From the NCBI RefSeq assembly GCF_030818015.1, contig NZ_JAUSZX010000001.1, positions 1,240,001 to 1,304,000 on the forward strand: 64,000 bases of DNA, read 5' to 3'. Source of the stretch: Arthrobacter globiformis (GTDB lineage Bacteria; Actinomycetota; Actinomycetes; Actinomycetales; Micrococcaceae). A model generated the notes under the pieces. That model saw only the letters and a program-made list of their open reading frames with translations. It did not search any database and had not been told where the DNA came from. A program made the translations under genes and the position numbers. Below are positions 1 to 8,736 of this stretch, piece by piece (within the stretch, counting starts at the first letter, position 1; each line of letters opens with the position of its first letter).

Positions 1-792
1 GTATGGCGGTATGATCCCGGTGCTGGCGGCTGGGTAGATATGCCCCAGTCGCTGCCAGAAGACCCAAAAATCTACAAGTTCGAGTATTTGTGCCTGGATG
101 ACGGCAAGAACAACTTTGACATTGGGTGCCTGGCGGCCTCGATCAAGTGCACCGATGGCAAGGATGGCCGCCCAGTACGTTGGTATGAGTCGCTGAAGGT
201 ATTAAGCCCACCGGTCTGGAGCCGGATATCGCCCGACCGCTGTGTATATACCGAGGACCCAAGTGACGTCCTCGGAAGGATCGCCGCCCAGATCCAGCGT
301 CGTTTCGAGCAACTTCCTGTCAACGCAGGCACTCTAGGTATACAGCCGAGACCCCATACGCTGAGGGGCGCCGAAACCAACTTCTTCGCCGAGTCATCGG
401 AACAGTCCTTTGACGTGACGATGCTCGGGCAGAAGGTTCACATCATCGCCAAACCTGTCCAGTACCGCTGGGACTACGGCGACGGCAGGTCGCTTGGGCC
501 CACGACCACCATGGGCGGCCCGCTCCCTCAGGACCGGTGGGGTGAGAAGACCCGGACCAGCCACGCCTACGCCGCGACCGGCGACTTCAGCGTAGTCCTC
601 ACCACGTACTTCCAGGGAACCTACTCCGTGAACGGCGGGCCGGACCTTCCCATCCCCAACCAGGGCCAGTTCAGTTCGCCGCCCCAAACGGTGAGCGTGT
701 GGCGTTCGGTCACGCGCAATTATGCCGACGATTGCATCACCAATCCACGCGGTGAAGGCTGCCCTGCCGCGTCAACAACGAAGGGACGGTAG
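1..792 (+). CDS. PKD-like domain protein, 5' end outside window
   Basis: The reading frame is open to base 1, so the true start lies upstream and 263 residues are visible; the first internal ATG is at 40. The second half carries a PKD-like signature (YRWDYGDG, then SHAYAATGDFSV about 35 residues later), the Ig-like fold common in surface and secreted proteins. Paired cysteines (for example the C-terminal DDC and EGC) suggest an exported, disulfide-bonded protein, but the signal peptide would be off the window. Codon choice is slightly less GC-rich than in the next gene. The ligand is unknown. An 11-bp hairpin about 140 bp downstream may end the transcript. Confidence 0.7.
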   Translation, partial: VWRYDPGAGGWVDMPQSLPEDPKIYKFEYLCLDDGKNNFDIGCLAASIKCTDGKDGRPVRWYESLKVLSPPVWSRISPDRCVYTEDPSDVLGRIAAQIQRRFEQLPVNAGTLGIQPRPHTLRGAETNFFAESSEQSFDVTMLGQKVHIIAKPVQYRWDYGDGRSLGPTTTMGGPLPQDRWGEKTRTSHAYAATGDFSVVLTTYFQGTYSVNGGPDLPIPNQGQFSSPPQTVSVWRSVTRNYADDCITNPRGEGCPAASTTKGR

Positions 793-933
793 CTGCCGTG
801 AATTCACATCTCAATGCCGCAGGCCCTGTAATTTTGGTTTCTTCGCTGGCCCGCCCCCAATTTTCTGTCTGACGGGAATGCCGAGCCCAGTCCGCGGATC
901 CTCTCGGCAGCTGCCGCGCTTCGCAAAGTCTGA

Positions 934-960
934 CGGCGGCACCCAACTTGGGTGCCGCCG
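934..960 (+). terminator. Perfect hairpin after the PKD-like gene
   Basis: CGGCGGCACCC and its exact complement enclose a 5-nt AACTT loop (11-bp stem). There is no real U-tract, so this is a terminator-like hairpin. It lies between the PKD-like gene and the Old Yellow Enzyme. I see nothing else in 793-1066. Confidence 0.55.
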
Positions 961-1066
961 TAAGACTTACCTAACTCAGCATGGTGAACTCAGCCACACC
1001 CGGAATAGTTGCACACGCTAGGCAGTTACGGCTGGTGAACCTGATGCATTCTGAAAGGAACTCCGC

Positions 1067-2140
1067 ATGCTGTTTTCCGCGCTGACACTCGGCGAGCTTG
1101 AACTCCCCAACCGCCTCGTCATGGCACCGCTGACCCGTGTCCGAACCGGCCAAGAGGGCGTCCCTGGACCGCTCGTGGCGGAGCACTACCGCCAGCGCGC
1201 GTCGCTCGGCCTGATCGTCAGCGAGGGAACCTACCCCAGCCCGGCCGGCCGCTCCTACCCGGGACAGCCCGGTCTGGTAACGCCAGAACAGATCGCCGGC
1301 TGGAAGAAGGTCACCGACGCAGTCCACGCCGAGGGCGGCCGTATCTTTGCCCAGATCATGCACGGCGGCCGCGTCTCGCATGAGGACATCAACGGCGGCC
1401 ACCGCGTCGTGGCCCCCAGCGCCATTGCCCTCGATGGTGAAACGCGGACCTACAACGGCAAACAGCAGCACCCCGTCCCGCACGAGCTCTCCATCGATGA
1501 GCTGCCCGTCGTCCGCGAGGAGATCGTCACGGCGTCGCGCAACGCCATAGAGGCAGGGTTTGACGGCGTTGAGCTGCACTCCGCCAACGGATACCTTCTC
1601 CACGAGTTCCTGGCGCCGAACACCAATGTCCGCACCGACAGCTATGGCGGCTCGCCCGAAAACCGCGCCCGCTTCGTCATTGAGACGGTGAACGCCGTCG
1701 TGGAGGCCCTGGGTGCCAACCGCGTCGGCATCCGGATCTCGCCCGAGCACAACGTCCAGGGCATCGAAGAGACCGACGCCGCCGACGTCCGGGCAACCTA
1801 CGAGGTGCTGGTCAACTCCATCGCTCCGCTCAACCTGGCCTACCTGAGCATCCTGCACGCGGACCCGACCGGTGACCTGGTGCAGGACCTGCGATCCCGC
1901 TTCAACGGTACGTTCCTGGTCAACACCGGCTTCGGCCTCATCACCACGCGCGAGGAAGCACTGTCACTCGTGGCCGACGGCCACGCTGACGCCGTCGTGG
2001 TGGGCCGGCCCGCCATCGCCAACCCGGACCTCGCCCGCCGCTGGCGCGAAGGCCTGCCGCTGAACGAACCGGACCAGTCCACGTTCTACGGAGAGGGCGC
2101 GAAGGGTTACACCGACTACCCCGTGTATCAGCCGGCCTAG
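1067..2140 (+). CDS. Old Yellow Enzyme family alkene reductase
   Basis: This 357-residue protein is a full-length FMN-dependent TIM barrel of the NADH:flavin oxidoreductase/OYE family, which reduces activated C=C bonds of enones, maleimides or nitro compounds with NAD(P)H. Visible marks are the N-terminal MAPLTRVR FMN-binding strand, HSANGYL with the substrate-anchoring pair H171 and N174 plus the tyrosine proton donor, the DSYGGSPENR motif at about 191, and the C-terminal VVVGRPAIANPDL phosphate loop. GAAAGGA precedes the ATG at good spacing. It is monocistronic and followed by a terminator. Natural substrate unknown; xenobiotic or quinone detoxification is the usual guess. Confidence 0.9.
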   Translation: MLFSALTLGELELPNRLVMAPLTRVRTGQEGVPGPLVAEHYRQRASLGLIVSEGTYPSPAGRSYPGQPGLVTPEQIAGWKKVTDAVHAEGGRIFAQIMHGGRVSHEDINGGHRVVAPSAIALDGETRTYNGKQQHPVPHELSIDELPVVREEIVTASRNAIEAGFDGVELHSANGYLLHEFLAPNTNVRTDSYGGSPENRARFVIETVNAVVEALGANRVGIRISPEHNVQGIEETDAADVRATYEVLVNSIAPLNLAYLSILHADPTGDLVQDLRSRFNGTFLVNTGFGLITTREEALSLVADGHADAVVVGRPAIANPDLARRWREGLPLNEPDQSTFYGEGAKGYTDYPVYQPA

Positions 2141-2181
2141 CCCTCGCGCTGCCCCATTCCGGGCTCCGGTAAGTAGCCAAT

Positions 2182-2211
2182 GGAACCGCCCGTTCGCCGG
2201 GTGGTTCCTTT
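2182..2211 (+). terminator. Terminator after the OYE gene
   Basis: GGAACCGCCCG pairs with CGGGTGGTTCC (11 bp, one G-U) around a 5-nt loop and is followed by a short T run. A further T6 run lies near 2225. Confidence 0.65.
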
Positions 2212-2429
2212 GGCTTAATGGGGCGTTTTTTCTTGAGTGAATCTTGACCCTTTGTCGCATGGAGTCCTGAGTTCGCCCCTGCACTGTTTTGTCCAGCAGG
2301 AAATCCACTCAGCATCTACCCGACGGGTCTCACCATGAAGAACAGCGCACTGAAGGTGTCGTCTTTGAGTGCGGCGTGCAGGAGATGCTCCCGCCGCTGC
2401 GCATCGTTTTGGATCACGATGGTGGTGGC

Positions 2430-2540
2430 ATGAATCCGCGGGAAAAGATTCCTGGCGCCCTTCTCGTGCTCTTCATATTCTTGCTGGCAATACTTTTGGG
2501 CATCGGGGGCGCCTCCGCATTCTCAGTCTGGCAGCGGTAA
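2430..2540 (+). CDS. Possible 36-residue single-pass membrane micro-protein
   Basis: Starting at the ATG at 2430, the peptide has a charged N-terminus (MNPREK) and then about 20 hydrophobic residues (LLVLFIFLLAILLGIGG), a good single transmembrane helix. The frame is also open upstream to an ATG-type start at 2289, but that extension looks non-coding. The ribosome site is poor (GGTGG). It sits in the otherwise empty 470-bp gap between the OYE and GntR genes. No family recognised; it could be chance. Confidence 0.25.
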   Translation: MNPREKIPGALLVLFIFLLAILLGIGGASAFSVWQR

Positions 2541-2594
2541 GACGGAGCGGACGAGTCATCTGAAGGACGTAGGTGCGGCCTTCCCTGAGGCGCC

Positions 2595-2606
2595 CCTATA
2601 GGATCT
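2595..2606. promoter_or_regulatory. Candidate GntR operator over the leaderless regulator promoter
   Basis: CCTATAGGATCT contains the palindrome CCTATAGG and overlaps TAGGAT (2599-2604), a -10 hexamer six bases before the ATG at 2611. The geometry suggests a leaderless transcript and autoregulation. The core CTATAGGA recurs at 3438 and 3518. Confidence 0.5.
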
Positions 2607-2610
2607 GATC

Positions 2611-3342
2611 ATGCAAAAAGCGTCCAACGGCACCCGCGCCGGCAGCCGGCCCGAGGATCAGACCGGACGCAAGGGAGGCCGGACTGTCAGCCGCCAGGTT
2701 CTGGCCGACCACGTGTACGAGGAGCTGCTGGCTTCGCTCATGGACGGCAGGCTGGAACCCGGGGCCGCCGTCAGCATTGACGGAACTGCCCGCGAGCTGG
2801 ACGTTTCCCCGACCCCTGTACGTGAAGCACTGGCTCGCCTGGAACACACCGGCATGGTCCGCAGGGTGGCACTCAAGGGCTACAGCGTTGCGCCGGTGTT
2901 TACCCGGGAGGACTTTGCGGATCTCATGGAGGCCCGCCTTGCGATCGAGCCCGTCAACGCCCGGCTTGCCTGCGCGCGTCTGAACCCGCACCGCCTCGCC
3001 GAGCTTGAGCAAACAGTCACTGACCTGAAGTCGGCACCGCGCGGTCCGTCCTTTGCCGAGTACAAGGATTATCTCGAGGCCGACGAGCGCTTCCACCAGC
3101 TGATAGCCCAGCAGACGGGCAACCAGTTCCTCGTCGGCGCCTACGCCGCACTGGGCGGACAGGTTCAGCGCTTCCGGCTTTTCGGGGGCGTGGGAATCAC
3201 CGACGCCGAGAATGCCATCGCCGAGCACCAGTCGGTCCTGGACGCATTGTCCAGCGGTGACCCCAGCAAGGCGGAAGCCGCCATGGCGGCCCACATTCAG
3301 AAGGTCCGCGAACGCGCCATGGCGGACGCCCCGGAGGAGTAG
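2611..3342 (+). CDS. GntR family regulator, FadR/FCD type
   Basis: The 243-residue protein has an N-terminal winged helix (residues ~25-90, with DVSPTPVREALARLEHTGMV as recognition region) and an all-helical FCD ligand domain containing EARLAIEP and the metal/ligand histidine region DERFHQL. FCD regulators normally sense a small carboxylate or sugar acid and repress the adjacent catabolic operon. It lies 213 bp upstream of the tetrulose-type operon in the same direction, and CTATAGGA palindromes stand before both transcription units, so it is probably that operon's repressor. The start has no Shine-Dalgarno but a -10 at leaderless distance. Confidence 0.85.
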   Translation: MQKASNGTRAGSRPEDQTGRKGGRTVSRQVLADHVYEELLASLMDGRLEPGAAVSIDGTARELDVSPTPVREALARLEHTGMVRRVALKGYSVAPVFTREDFADLMEARLAIEPVNARLACARLNPHRLAELEQTVTDLKSAPRGPSFAEYKDYLEADERFHQLIAQQTGNQFLVGAYAALGGQVQRFRLFGGVGITDAENAIAEHQSVLDALSSGDPSKAEAAMAAHIQKVRERAMADAPEE

Positions 3343-3437
3343 CGGCCCCGGCGCGCATGAGCGACCGGGAGGCGTAGCGTGGAAGATGCAATGACTTGAT
3401 GCCTCGAGCGTGAGGCTCTTCACACGCAAGCATCATC

Positions 3438-3449
3438 TCTATAGGATCT
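3438..3449. promoter_or_regulatory. Second CTATAGGATCT operator copy
   Basis: TCTATAGGATCT matches 11 of 12 bases of the site at 2595 and lies about 100 bp before the operon's first gene. It may be a distal operator. Confidence 0.4.
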
Positions 3450-3492
3450 TCGATGGCTGGCAATCACGGCCGGGGGGCTAAGGGATGTGACC

Positions 3493-3527
3493 TTGACAAC
3501 TCCTATCAGATAGTAAATCCTATAGGA
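3493..3527 (+). promoter_or_regulatory. Operon promoter region with two palindromic operators
   Basis: A consensus -35 TTGACA (3493-3498) is followed by CTATCAGATAG (3503-3513, 5-bp arms) and TCCTATAGGA (3518-3527, a perfect 10-bp palindrome). No well-spaced -10 is obvious. The second palindrome shares its core with the sites at 2595 and 3438, which marks it as the likely binding site of the upstream GntR protein. Confidence 0.5.
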
Positions 3528-3555
3528 AACAGGATTCCACGAGGGAGTGAACACC

Positions 3556-4551
3556 ATGGCTTACACCGCCGACAACTGGCCCATCACCGCGGCACTGCTG
3601 CAGTTCCCGGGCGTCGACGCCCAGGGCACCCACATCAACGACGCTGACGCCTCCGCCTGGGCGGAAGTCTTCACGGAGGTCAAGGAAGCCGGCTTCGCCA
3701 ACGCCGACCTCACCGACAGCTGGGTCCGTCCCGGCGATCTCAGCAAAGAGCGCCTCACCGAGTTCAAGCAGACCGCCGAGAGCGTCGGCATCGGCATCCC
3801 GGTCATCTCCGCCATCCGCCAGAGCGTGATCGAAGAGGGCAAGTGGGAGGACAACCTGGCCTACAGCCACCGCACCATCGACGCCGCCGCTGAACTCGGC
3901 TGCGAAGTTGTCTCCTTCGGCCTGCACCAGGCAATCACCCCGGAACAGCAGAAGCAGCTCTGGTTCTGGACCGTCGAAGGCCACAAGGACCCGGTCGGCG
4001 ACAAGGAAGCCTGGAACAACGCCGTCGCGCGTTTCCAGGAACTTGGCCGGCACGCCGCAGAGGTGGGCGTCCTGCTCTCGCTCGAGATGTACGAGGACAC
4101 CTACATCGGTACCGCGGACTCGTCCGTGCAGTTCGTCCAGGACATCGGCCTGTCCAACGTCGGCCTCAACCCGGACCTCGGCAACCTGATCCGCCTGCAC
4201 CGGCCCATCGAGGACTGGCGGGAAATGGTTGCCAAGACCCTGCCGTACTCCAACTATTGGCACATGAAGAACTACATCCGTGACGAGGACGTGGCACGCG
4301 ACATGTATGTTGCCATGCCTGCCCCCATGGAAAGCGGCCTTATTAACTACCGCGAGGCGTTCAAGGTTGCCCTCTCCGTCGGCTACCAAGGCATCATCTG
4401 CACCGAGCACTACGGCGGCGACGGCCTCTCCGTGACGGCCAGCAACCAGGACTACCTGCGCCGCCACGTGCTGCCCAAGAAGGATGGCTACGCCCTCGGC
4501 AAGAGCCAGGTGGCGCAGGGGCGGCAGCAGCCCGCCGCCGTCGCCCATTAA
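3556..4551 (+). CDS. Xylose-isomerase-like TIM barrel (sugar phosphate isomerase/epimerase family), possible sugar-acid decarboxylase
   Basis: This 331-residue protein belongs to the AP-endonuclease-2/xylose-isomerase-like barrels. A divalent-metal site is readable as E177 (SLEMYED), D207 (LNPDLGN), H236 (WHMKNY) and E284 (CTEHYGG). The ATG at 3556 is preferred over the GTG at 3547 because GAGGGAG is correctly spaced from it. It opens the seven-gene operon, 47 bp before the kinase. Family members include isomerases, epimerases and, as I recall, the 3-oxo-isoapionate decarboxylase OiaC that forms L-erythrulose. Given the downstream erythrulose-type genes, a decarboxylase role is attractive but inferred. 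Confidence 0.8.
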   Translation: MAYTADNWPITAALLQFPGVDAQGTHINDADASAWAEVFTEVKEAGFANADLTDSWVRPGDLSKERLTEFKQTAESVGIGIPVISAIRQSVIEEGKWEDNLAYSHRTIDAAAELGCEVVSFGLHQAITPEQQKQLWFWTVEGHKDPVGDKEAWNNAVARFQELGRHAAEVGVLLSLEMYEDTYIGTADSSVQFVQDIGLSNVGLNPDLGNLIRLHRPIEDWREMVAKTLPYSNYWHMKNYIRDEDVARDMYVAMPAPMESGLINYREAFKVALSVGYQGIICTEHYGGDGLSVTASNQDYLRRHVLPKKDGYALGKSQVAQGRQQPAAVAH

Positions 4552-4598
4552 AACAGCGCACCAGAACCGACCAACCAACCCGGATTCAATGAGGAACC

Positions 4599-6374
4599 AT
4601 GACCCTGATCTTCGACAATCCCGCTGATTTCGCAGACGAGGCGCTTGACGGCTTCGTGGCCGCCAACCGCGGATACGTTGTCCGCGTCGACGGCGGCGTC
4701 GTCCGCTCCACGGAAATGACCTCCGGCCAGGTGGCACTCGTTATCGGCGGCGGCTCGGGACACTACCCGGCCTTCGCCGGCCTGGTCGGGCCGGGCTTGG
4801 CCGCCGGCTCCGCGTGCGGCAACATGTTCGCCTCGCCGGCCGCCGGGCAGGTCTACCGCGTGGCCAAGGCGGCAAACGCGGGCGGCGGTGTGCTGCTGAG
4901 CTACGGCAACTACGCCGGCGATGTGCTGCACTTCGGCCAGGCACAGCTCCGGCTCAACGCTGAAGGCATCGAGACGCGCACCGTTCTGGTCACGGACGAC
5001 ATCGCCAGCGCCCCGCTGGACCAGATCGAGAAGCGCCGCGGCATCGCCGGCGACCTGACGGTCTTCAAGATCGCAGGCGCCGCGGCCGAAGCAGGCCTCA
5101 ACCTTGACGAGGTGGAGCGCCTCGCCATCAAGACGAACCATCGCACGCGTTCGCTGGGTGTCGCCTTCGACGGCTGCACCCTTCCCGGCGCGTCCGAGCC
5201 GCTGTTCCACGTCCCGGCCGGGCAGATGTCGCTGGGCCTGGGAATCCACGGCGAACCGGGCATCTCCGAGCACCCCATGCCCACCGCGTCCGAACTCGCC
5301 GAGCTGCTGGTCTCCCGGCTTCTCGAGGACAAGCCGGACGACGCCGGTGACCGCGTAGTTGCCATCGTCAATGGCCTGGGCACGGTCAAGTACGACGAGC
5401 TGTTCCTCCTCTTCGGCAAGGTCGAAAAGCTCCTCAGCGCCGCCAACCTGACCGTCCTGGAACCGGAGTGCGGCGAACTCGTTACCAGCCTGGACATGTC
5501 CGGGCTCTCGCTCACCCTGCTGTGGCTCGACGACGAACTCGAGCAGTTCTGGGCCGCGCCGGCCGACACCCCTGCCTTCCGCAGGGGCAACACCGCGCCG
5601 CGCACCCGCCGCGAACTCTCCAGCGCCGAAGACACTGCCGACGAGGAGACCGAAAAGGCAACCGCGGCGTCCGCTAACCTGGGCCGGCTGGCAGCCGCCG
5701 TCCTCGCCCAAGTGCGGGACGTCGTCGTCGAACATGAATCGGAACTCGGCGACCTGGACGCGATCGCCGGCGACGGCGACCACGGCATCGGCATGCGCCG
5801 TGGCGTTGATGCGGCTGCCGCGGCCGGTGAACAGAACGCCGCTGCGGGAGCCTCGGTTGAACGTGTGCTCACCGCCGCAGGCGAGGCATGGAGCGAACGT
5901 GCCGGCGGGACCTCGGGTGCGCTGTGGGGCACGGCCGTCATGGCCGCCGGCCTCGCGCTGGGCAACCGGGATTCCTACGCCGCCGGGGACGCGAACGCAG
6001 CGGTGTCCGCCTTCAGCAATGCCATCACCGAACTCGGCAAAGCGGAGCCGGGGGACAAGACCATGGTTGACGCCCTCCTGCCGTTCCGGGCCGCGTTCGA
6101 AGAGGCGTTCGACGGCGGTGCCTCCCTGGCCGATGCCCTCACCACCGCCGCTGCCGCGGCAAACGAAGCAGCCCGCCGGACCGCGGACCTGCGCCCCCTC
6201 AAGGGCCGCGCCCGCCCGCTGGCTGAAAAGAGCCTTGGCCACCCGGACCCCGGAGCAGTCTCCTTCGGGCTGATTGCCGAGCGCGTGGCCACCTACCTCG
6301 CCTCTGATGCGGCCGATTCAACACCGGCCGCGTCCCACATGGCCTCGACGGCCGGAAACGGAGCAATGGAATGA
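4599..6374 (+). CDS. Fused DhaK-DhaL ketose kinase, probable erythrulose kinase
   Basis: The 591-residue ATP-dependent ketose kinase joins a DhaK substrate domain (residues ~1-330, [12 protein letters not shown] near 50, substrate-binding H217 in LGIHGEPG) to a DhaL nucleotide domain (~355-590, Mg-binding aspartates in [10 protein letters not shown] at 391-399 and the AGGTSG loop). No DhaM or PTS gene is nearby, as expected for an ATP-dependent fusion. Homologues phosphorylate dihydroxyacetone or, beside RpiB and TIM paralogues as here, L- or D-erythrulose (LerK/DerK of the Mycobacterium threitol pathways). A linker of about 30 acidic residues separates the domains. GAGGAA precedes the ATG, and the stop overlaps the next start by 4 bp. 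Confidence 0.88.
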   Translation: MTLIFDNPADFADEALDGFVAANRGYVVRVDGGVVRSTEMTSGQVALVIGGGSGHYPAFAGLVGPGLAAGSACGNMFASPAAGQVYRVAKAANAGGGVLLSYGNYAGDVLHFGQAQLRLNAEGIETRTVLVTDDIASAPLDQIEKRRGIAGDLTVFKIAGAAAEAGLNLDEVERLAIKTNHRTRSLGVAFDGCTLPGASEPLFHVPAGQMSLGLGIHGEPGISEHPMPTASELAELLVSRLLEDKPDDAGDRVVAIVNGLGTVKYDELFLLFGKVEKLLSAANLTVLEPECGELVTSLDMSGLSLTLLWLDDELEQFWAAPADTPAFRRGNTAPRTRRELSSAEDTADEETEKATAASANLGRLAAAVLAQVRDVVVEHESELGDLDAIAGDGDHGIGMRRGVDAAAAAGEQNAAAGASVERVLTAAGEAWSERAGGTSGALWGTAVMAAGLALGNRDSYAAGDANAAVSAFSNAITELGKAEPGDKTMVDALLPFRAAFEEAFDGGASLADALTTAAAAANEAARRTADLRPLKGRARPLAEKSLGHPDPGAVSFGLIAERVATYLASDAADSTPAASHMASTAGNGAME

Positions 6375-6853
6375 GCAACACAGAAGGCTGGCGCATTGTC
6401 ATCGGCAACGATGAGGCCGGCGTTGAGTACAAGGAAGCACTGAAGGCCCTGCTGGAGGCGGACCCCCGCGTTGCCTCCGTCGAGGACATTGGCGTCGCTG
6501 CCAACGACTCCACCGCGTACCCGCACCTGGCTGTGGCAGCCGCCCGCAAGGTGGCCGAAGGCCAAGCGGACCGCGCACTCCTGATCTGCGGCACCGGCCT
6601 TGGCGTGGCCATCGCCGCCAACAAGGTCCCCGGCATCCGCGCCGTCACGGCGCACGACAGCTACTCCGTGGAACGCTCCGTTCTCAGCAACAACGCCCAG
6701 GTCCTCACCATGGGTCAGCGCGTCATCGGGCTGGAACTTGCCAAGAAGCTCGTGGGCGAATGGCTGGAGCACCGCTTCGATGAAAATTCGTCCTCTGCCG
6801 CCAAGGTGGATGCCATCTGCTCGTACGAACCCGACTACACGAAGGCCGACTGA
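6371..6853 (+). CDS. RpiB-type sugar phosphate isomerase, probable erythrulose-4-phosphate isomerase
   Basis: The 160-residue protein has the RpiB/LacAB fold with the catalytic cysteine at C73 ([16 protein letters not shown]) and the basic [10 protein letters not shown] segment. RpiB enzymes interconvert ribose and ribulose 5-phosphate, but operon members next to erythrulose kinases (EryI, DerI) convert D-erythrulose 4-phosphate to D-erythrose 4-phosphate. It overlaps the kinase by ATGA, showing translational coupling, and the next gene starts 2 bp after its stop. The context makes the tetrose substrate more likely than ribose. Confidence 0.85.
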   Translation: MSNTEGWRIVIGNDEAGVEYKEALKALLEADPRVASVEDIGVAANDSTAYPHLAVAAARKVAEGQADRALLICGTGLGVAIAANKVPGIRAVTAHDSYSVERSVLSNNAQVLTMGQRVIGLELAKKLVGEWLEHRFDENSSSAAKVDAICSYEPDYTKAD

Positions 6854-6855
6854 AC

Positions 6856-7824
6856 ATGACCGAAACACCCACCAGCTCACGCAAGTTCGCCGTCGTCGGA
6901 TCCGGCTACATGGGCGGCGGCATCGCCCAGGTCCTCGCCCTCGGCGGGGCGCGCGTTGCTCTCGCTGACGTGTCCGCCGAGGTGGCGCAGAAGAACTACG
7001 AGCGCCTGCTCATCGAGTCCGACCAGTTCGTGGCGGACGGACTGTTCCCCGAAGGATCCACCGAAATCCTGAAGCAGAACCTCTGGGCCGCGAAGGACAT
7101 CGAGGAAGCCGTGGCTGACGCCGACTTCATCGAGGAGGCAGTGCCCGAGGTCATCGCCATCAAGCACGAGACGCTGGCCCGCATCAGCGCTGCCGCCCGG
7201 CCGGACGCCATCATCGGTTCCAACACCTCCACGATCTCCATCGCAGAGCTCTCCCAGCCGGTCGCCAACCCGGAGCGCTTCCTTGGCGTGCACTTCTCCA
7301 ACCCGTCGCCGTTCATCCCCGGCGTCGAGATCATCCCGCACGAGGGCACGTCTACCGAGACGGTTGCCGCTGTCCGCGACCTGGTCCACTCCGCCAACAA
7401 GCAGACGGCCGTGGTCAAGGACGTCACCGGCTTCGTCCTGAACCGCCTGCAGTACGCGCTCTTCCACGAGGCCGCGCAGCTGGTGGAGCAGGGCATCGCG
7501 ACGGCGGAGGACGTGGACACCCTGGTCCGCACCACCTTCGGCTTCCGGTTGCCGTTCTTCGGCCCCTTCGCCATCGCCGACATGGCAGGCCTCGACGTCT
7601 ACAACTTCTGCTACAAGTCGCTGCAGACCGACTTCCCGGAGCGCTTCGCCACACCGAAGATCCTCACTGACCTGGTGGAGGCAGGCAAGCTCGGCACCAA
7701 GACCGGTGCGGGCTTCCTGAATGTTCCGGCCGAGCGCACCCCCGAGCTGATCGCCTACCGCAACAAGGCCTACGTCGCGATGCAGAAGCTCATCGAGGAA
7801 CTCGGCCCGGCCCCGATCAACTAA
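6856..7824 (+). CDS. 3-hydroxyacyl-CoA dehydrogenase-fold NAD enzyme (gulonate/carnitine dehydrogenase-like)
   Basis: The 322 residues form a Rossmann domain (VVGSGYMGGG, glycines 15, 17 and 20) and a helical C-domain. The family catalytic pair is kept as H146 in VHFSNPSPF and E158 in VEIIP, and S122/N123 lie in GSNTSTI. Short stand-alone members act on hydroxy acids without CoA, such as L-gulonate 3-dehydrogenase and L-carnitine dehydrogenase. No thiolase, ligase or crotonase is nearby, so fatty-acid oxidation is unlikely. I infer oxidation of a 3-hydroxyl of a sugar acid to a beta-keto acid ready for decarboxylation. It starts 2 bp after the RpiB gene. Confidence 0.78.
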   Translation: MTETPTSSRKFAVVGSGYMGGGIAQVLALGGARVALADVSAEVAQKNYERLLIESDQFVADGLFPEGSTEILKQNLWAAKDIEEAVADADFIEEAVPEVIAIKHETLARISAAARPDAIIGSNTSTISIAELSQPVANPERFLGVHFSNPSPFIPGVEIIPHEGTSTETVAAVRDLVHSANKQTAVVKDVTGFVLNRLQYALFHEAAQLVEQGIATAEDVDTLVRTTFGFRLPFFGPFAIADMAGLDVYNFCYKSLQTDFPERFATPKILTDLVEAGKLGTKTGAGFLNVPAERTPELIAYRNKAYVAMQKLIEELGPAPIN

Positions 7825-7907
7825 TCTCCACCCCGCAAGGACCCTGCCCGCAGCCGGGCACGGTCCCGCTGCGCCATGCCCAAAACTCAACACTTAGGAG
7901 CACATCC

Positions 7908-8675
7908 ATGAGCACTTTTCCGTCTGAGCGCACGGCCATCGTCACCGGTGCTGTCTCGGAGCGCGGCATCGGCCGGGCCACGGTTAACTACCTGGCAGAG
8001 CAGGGCTGGAACATCGGCATCATCGACCTCGACGACGCCCTCTGCCAGGCCACGGCCAAGGAGATCGCCAGCCAGTACGGCGTGAAGGCCCACGGCGTGG
8101 GCGCGAACGTCGCGGACGAGGCATCGGTCCGCGCGGCGATCGACTCCATCGAGGCGGAGCTGCCGCAGATCGTGGCCCTCGCCAACATCGCCGGCGTCAG
8201 CTCGCCCGTCCCGTATCTGGAACTCGACGCAGCCGAGTGGAACCGCGTGCTCAACATCAACCTCAATGGCGTCCACTACACCACCCGCCGTGTGGCTGAA
8301 TCCATGGCGAAGCACCGGATCGGCCGCATCGTGAACATCTCCTCCGTCTCCGCGCAGCGCGGCGGCGGGACGTTCTCCAAGACCCCATACTCGGTGGCGA
8401 AGGCAGGCGTGATCGGCCTGACCCGTTCCACGGCCCGTGAACTGGGGGAGTACGACATCACGGTCAACGCTATTTCGCCCGGCCCCATCGACACCGACAT
8501 CATGGGCGGCACCCTGAGCCAGGAACGCAAGGACGAACTGGTCAAGGACCTCGTGGTCAACAGGGTTGGTTCCACCCGCGACATCGCAGCAGCCATCGCT
8601 TTCCTCATCAGCGAGGACGCCGGTTACATCTCCGGCCAGACGCTGAATGTGGATGGCGGCCTCTACATGCACTAG
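7908..8675 (+). CDS. SDR-family oxidoreductase, likely polyol or sugar(acid) dehydrogenase
   Basis: The 255-residue classical SDR has the cofactor loop TGAVSERGIG (14-22) and the catalytic set S148, Y161 and K165 (TPYSVAKAG), with the terminal SGQTLNVDGG motif. D40 after the second strand favours NAD over NADP. Such enzymes oxidise polyols, sugars or lactols; D-threitol dehydrogenase is a family member found beside similar kinase/isomerase genes. AGGAG stands before the ATG, and the 83-bp gap from the previous gene holds no clear promoter. The exact substrate cannot be read. Confidence 0.85.
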   Translation: MSTFPSERTAIVTGAVSERGIGRATVNYLAEQGWNIGIIDLDDALCQATAKEIASQYGVKAHGVGANVADEASVRAAIDSIEAELPQIVALANIAGVSSPVPYLELDAAEWNRVLNINLNGVHYTTRRVAESMAKHRIGRIVNISSVSAQRGGGTFSKTPYSVAKAGVIGLTRSTARELGEYDITVNAISPGPIDTDIMGGTLSQERKDELVKDLVVNRVGSTRDIAAAIAFLISEDAGYISGQTLNVDGGLYMH

Positions 8676-8736
8676 GAAAAAGTCCTTTCACCCCAGACAC
8701 CTGATTTGCTCACTTTTTACTCAAAGAGGAGTTTGA

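Noticed and set aside
722..1021. Possible 99-codon gene after the PKD-like gene
   Set aside because: It overlaps the end of the PKD-like gene, has no ribosome site or motif, and runs through the terminator hairpin.
4548..6242. 564-codon frame on the minus strand
   Set aside because: It is antisense to the DhaK-DhaL kinase gene and has no recognisable motifs; the kinase frame shows clear catalytic residues.
6856..7824. Fatty-acid beta-oxidation enzyme
   Set aside because: No acyl-CoA ligase, hydratase or thiolase is nearby and the gene is embedded in a sugar operon.
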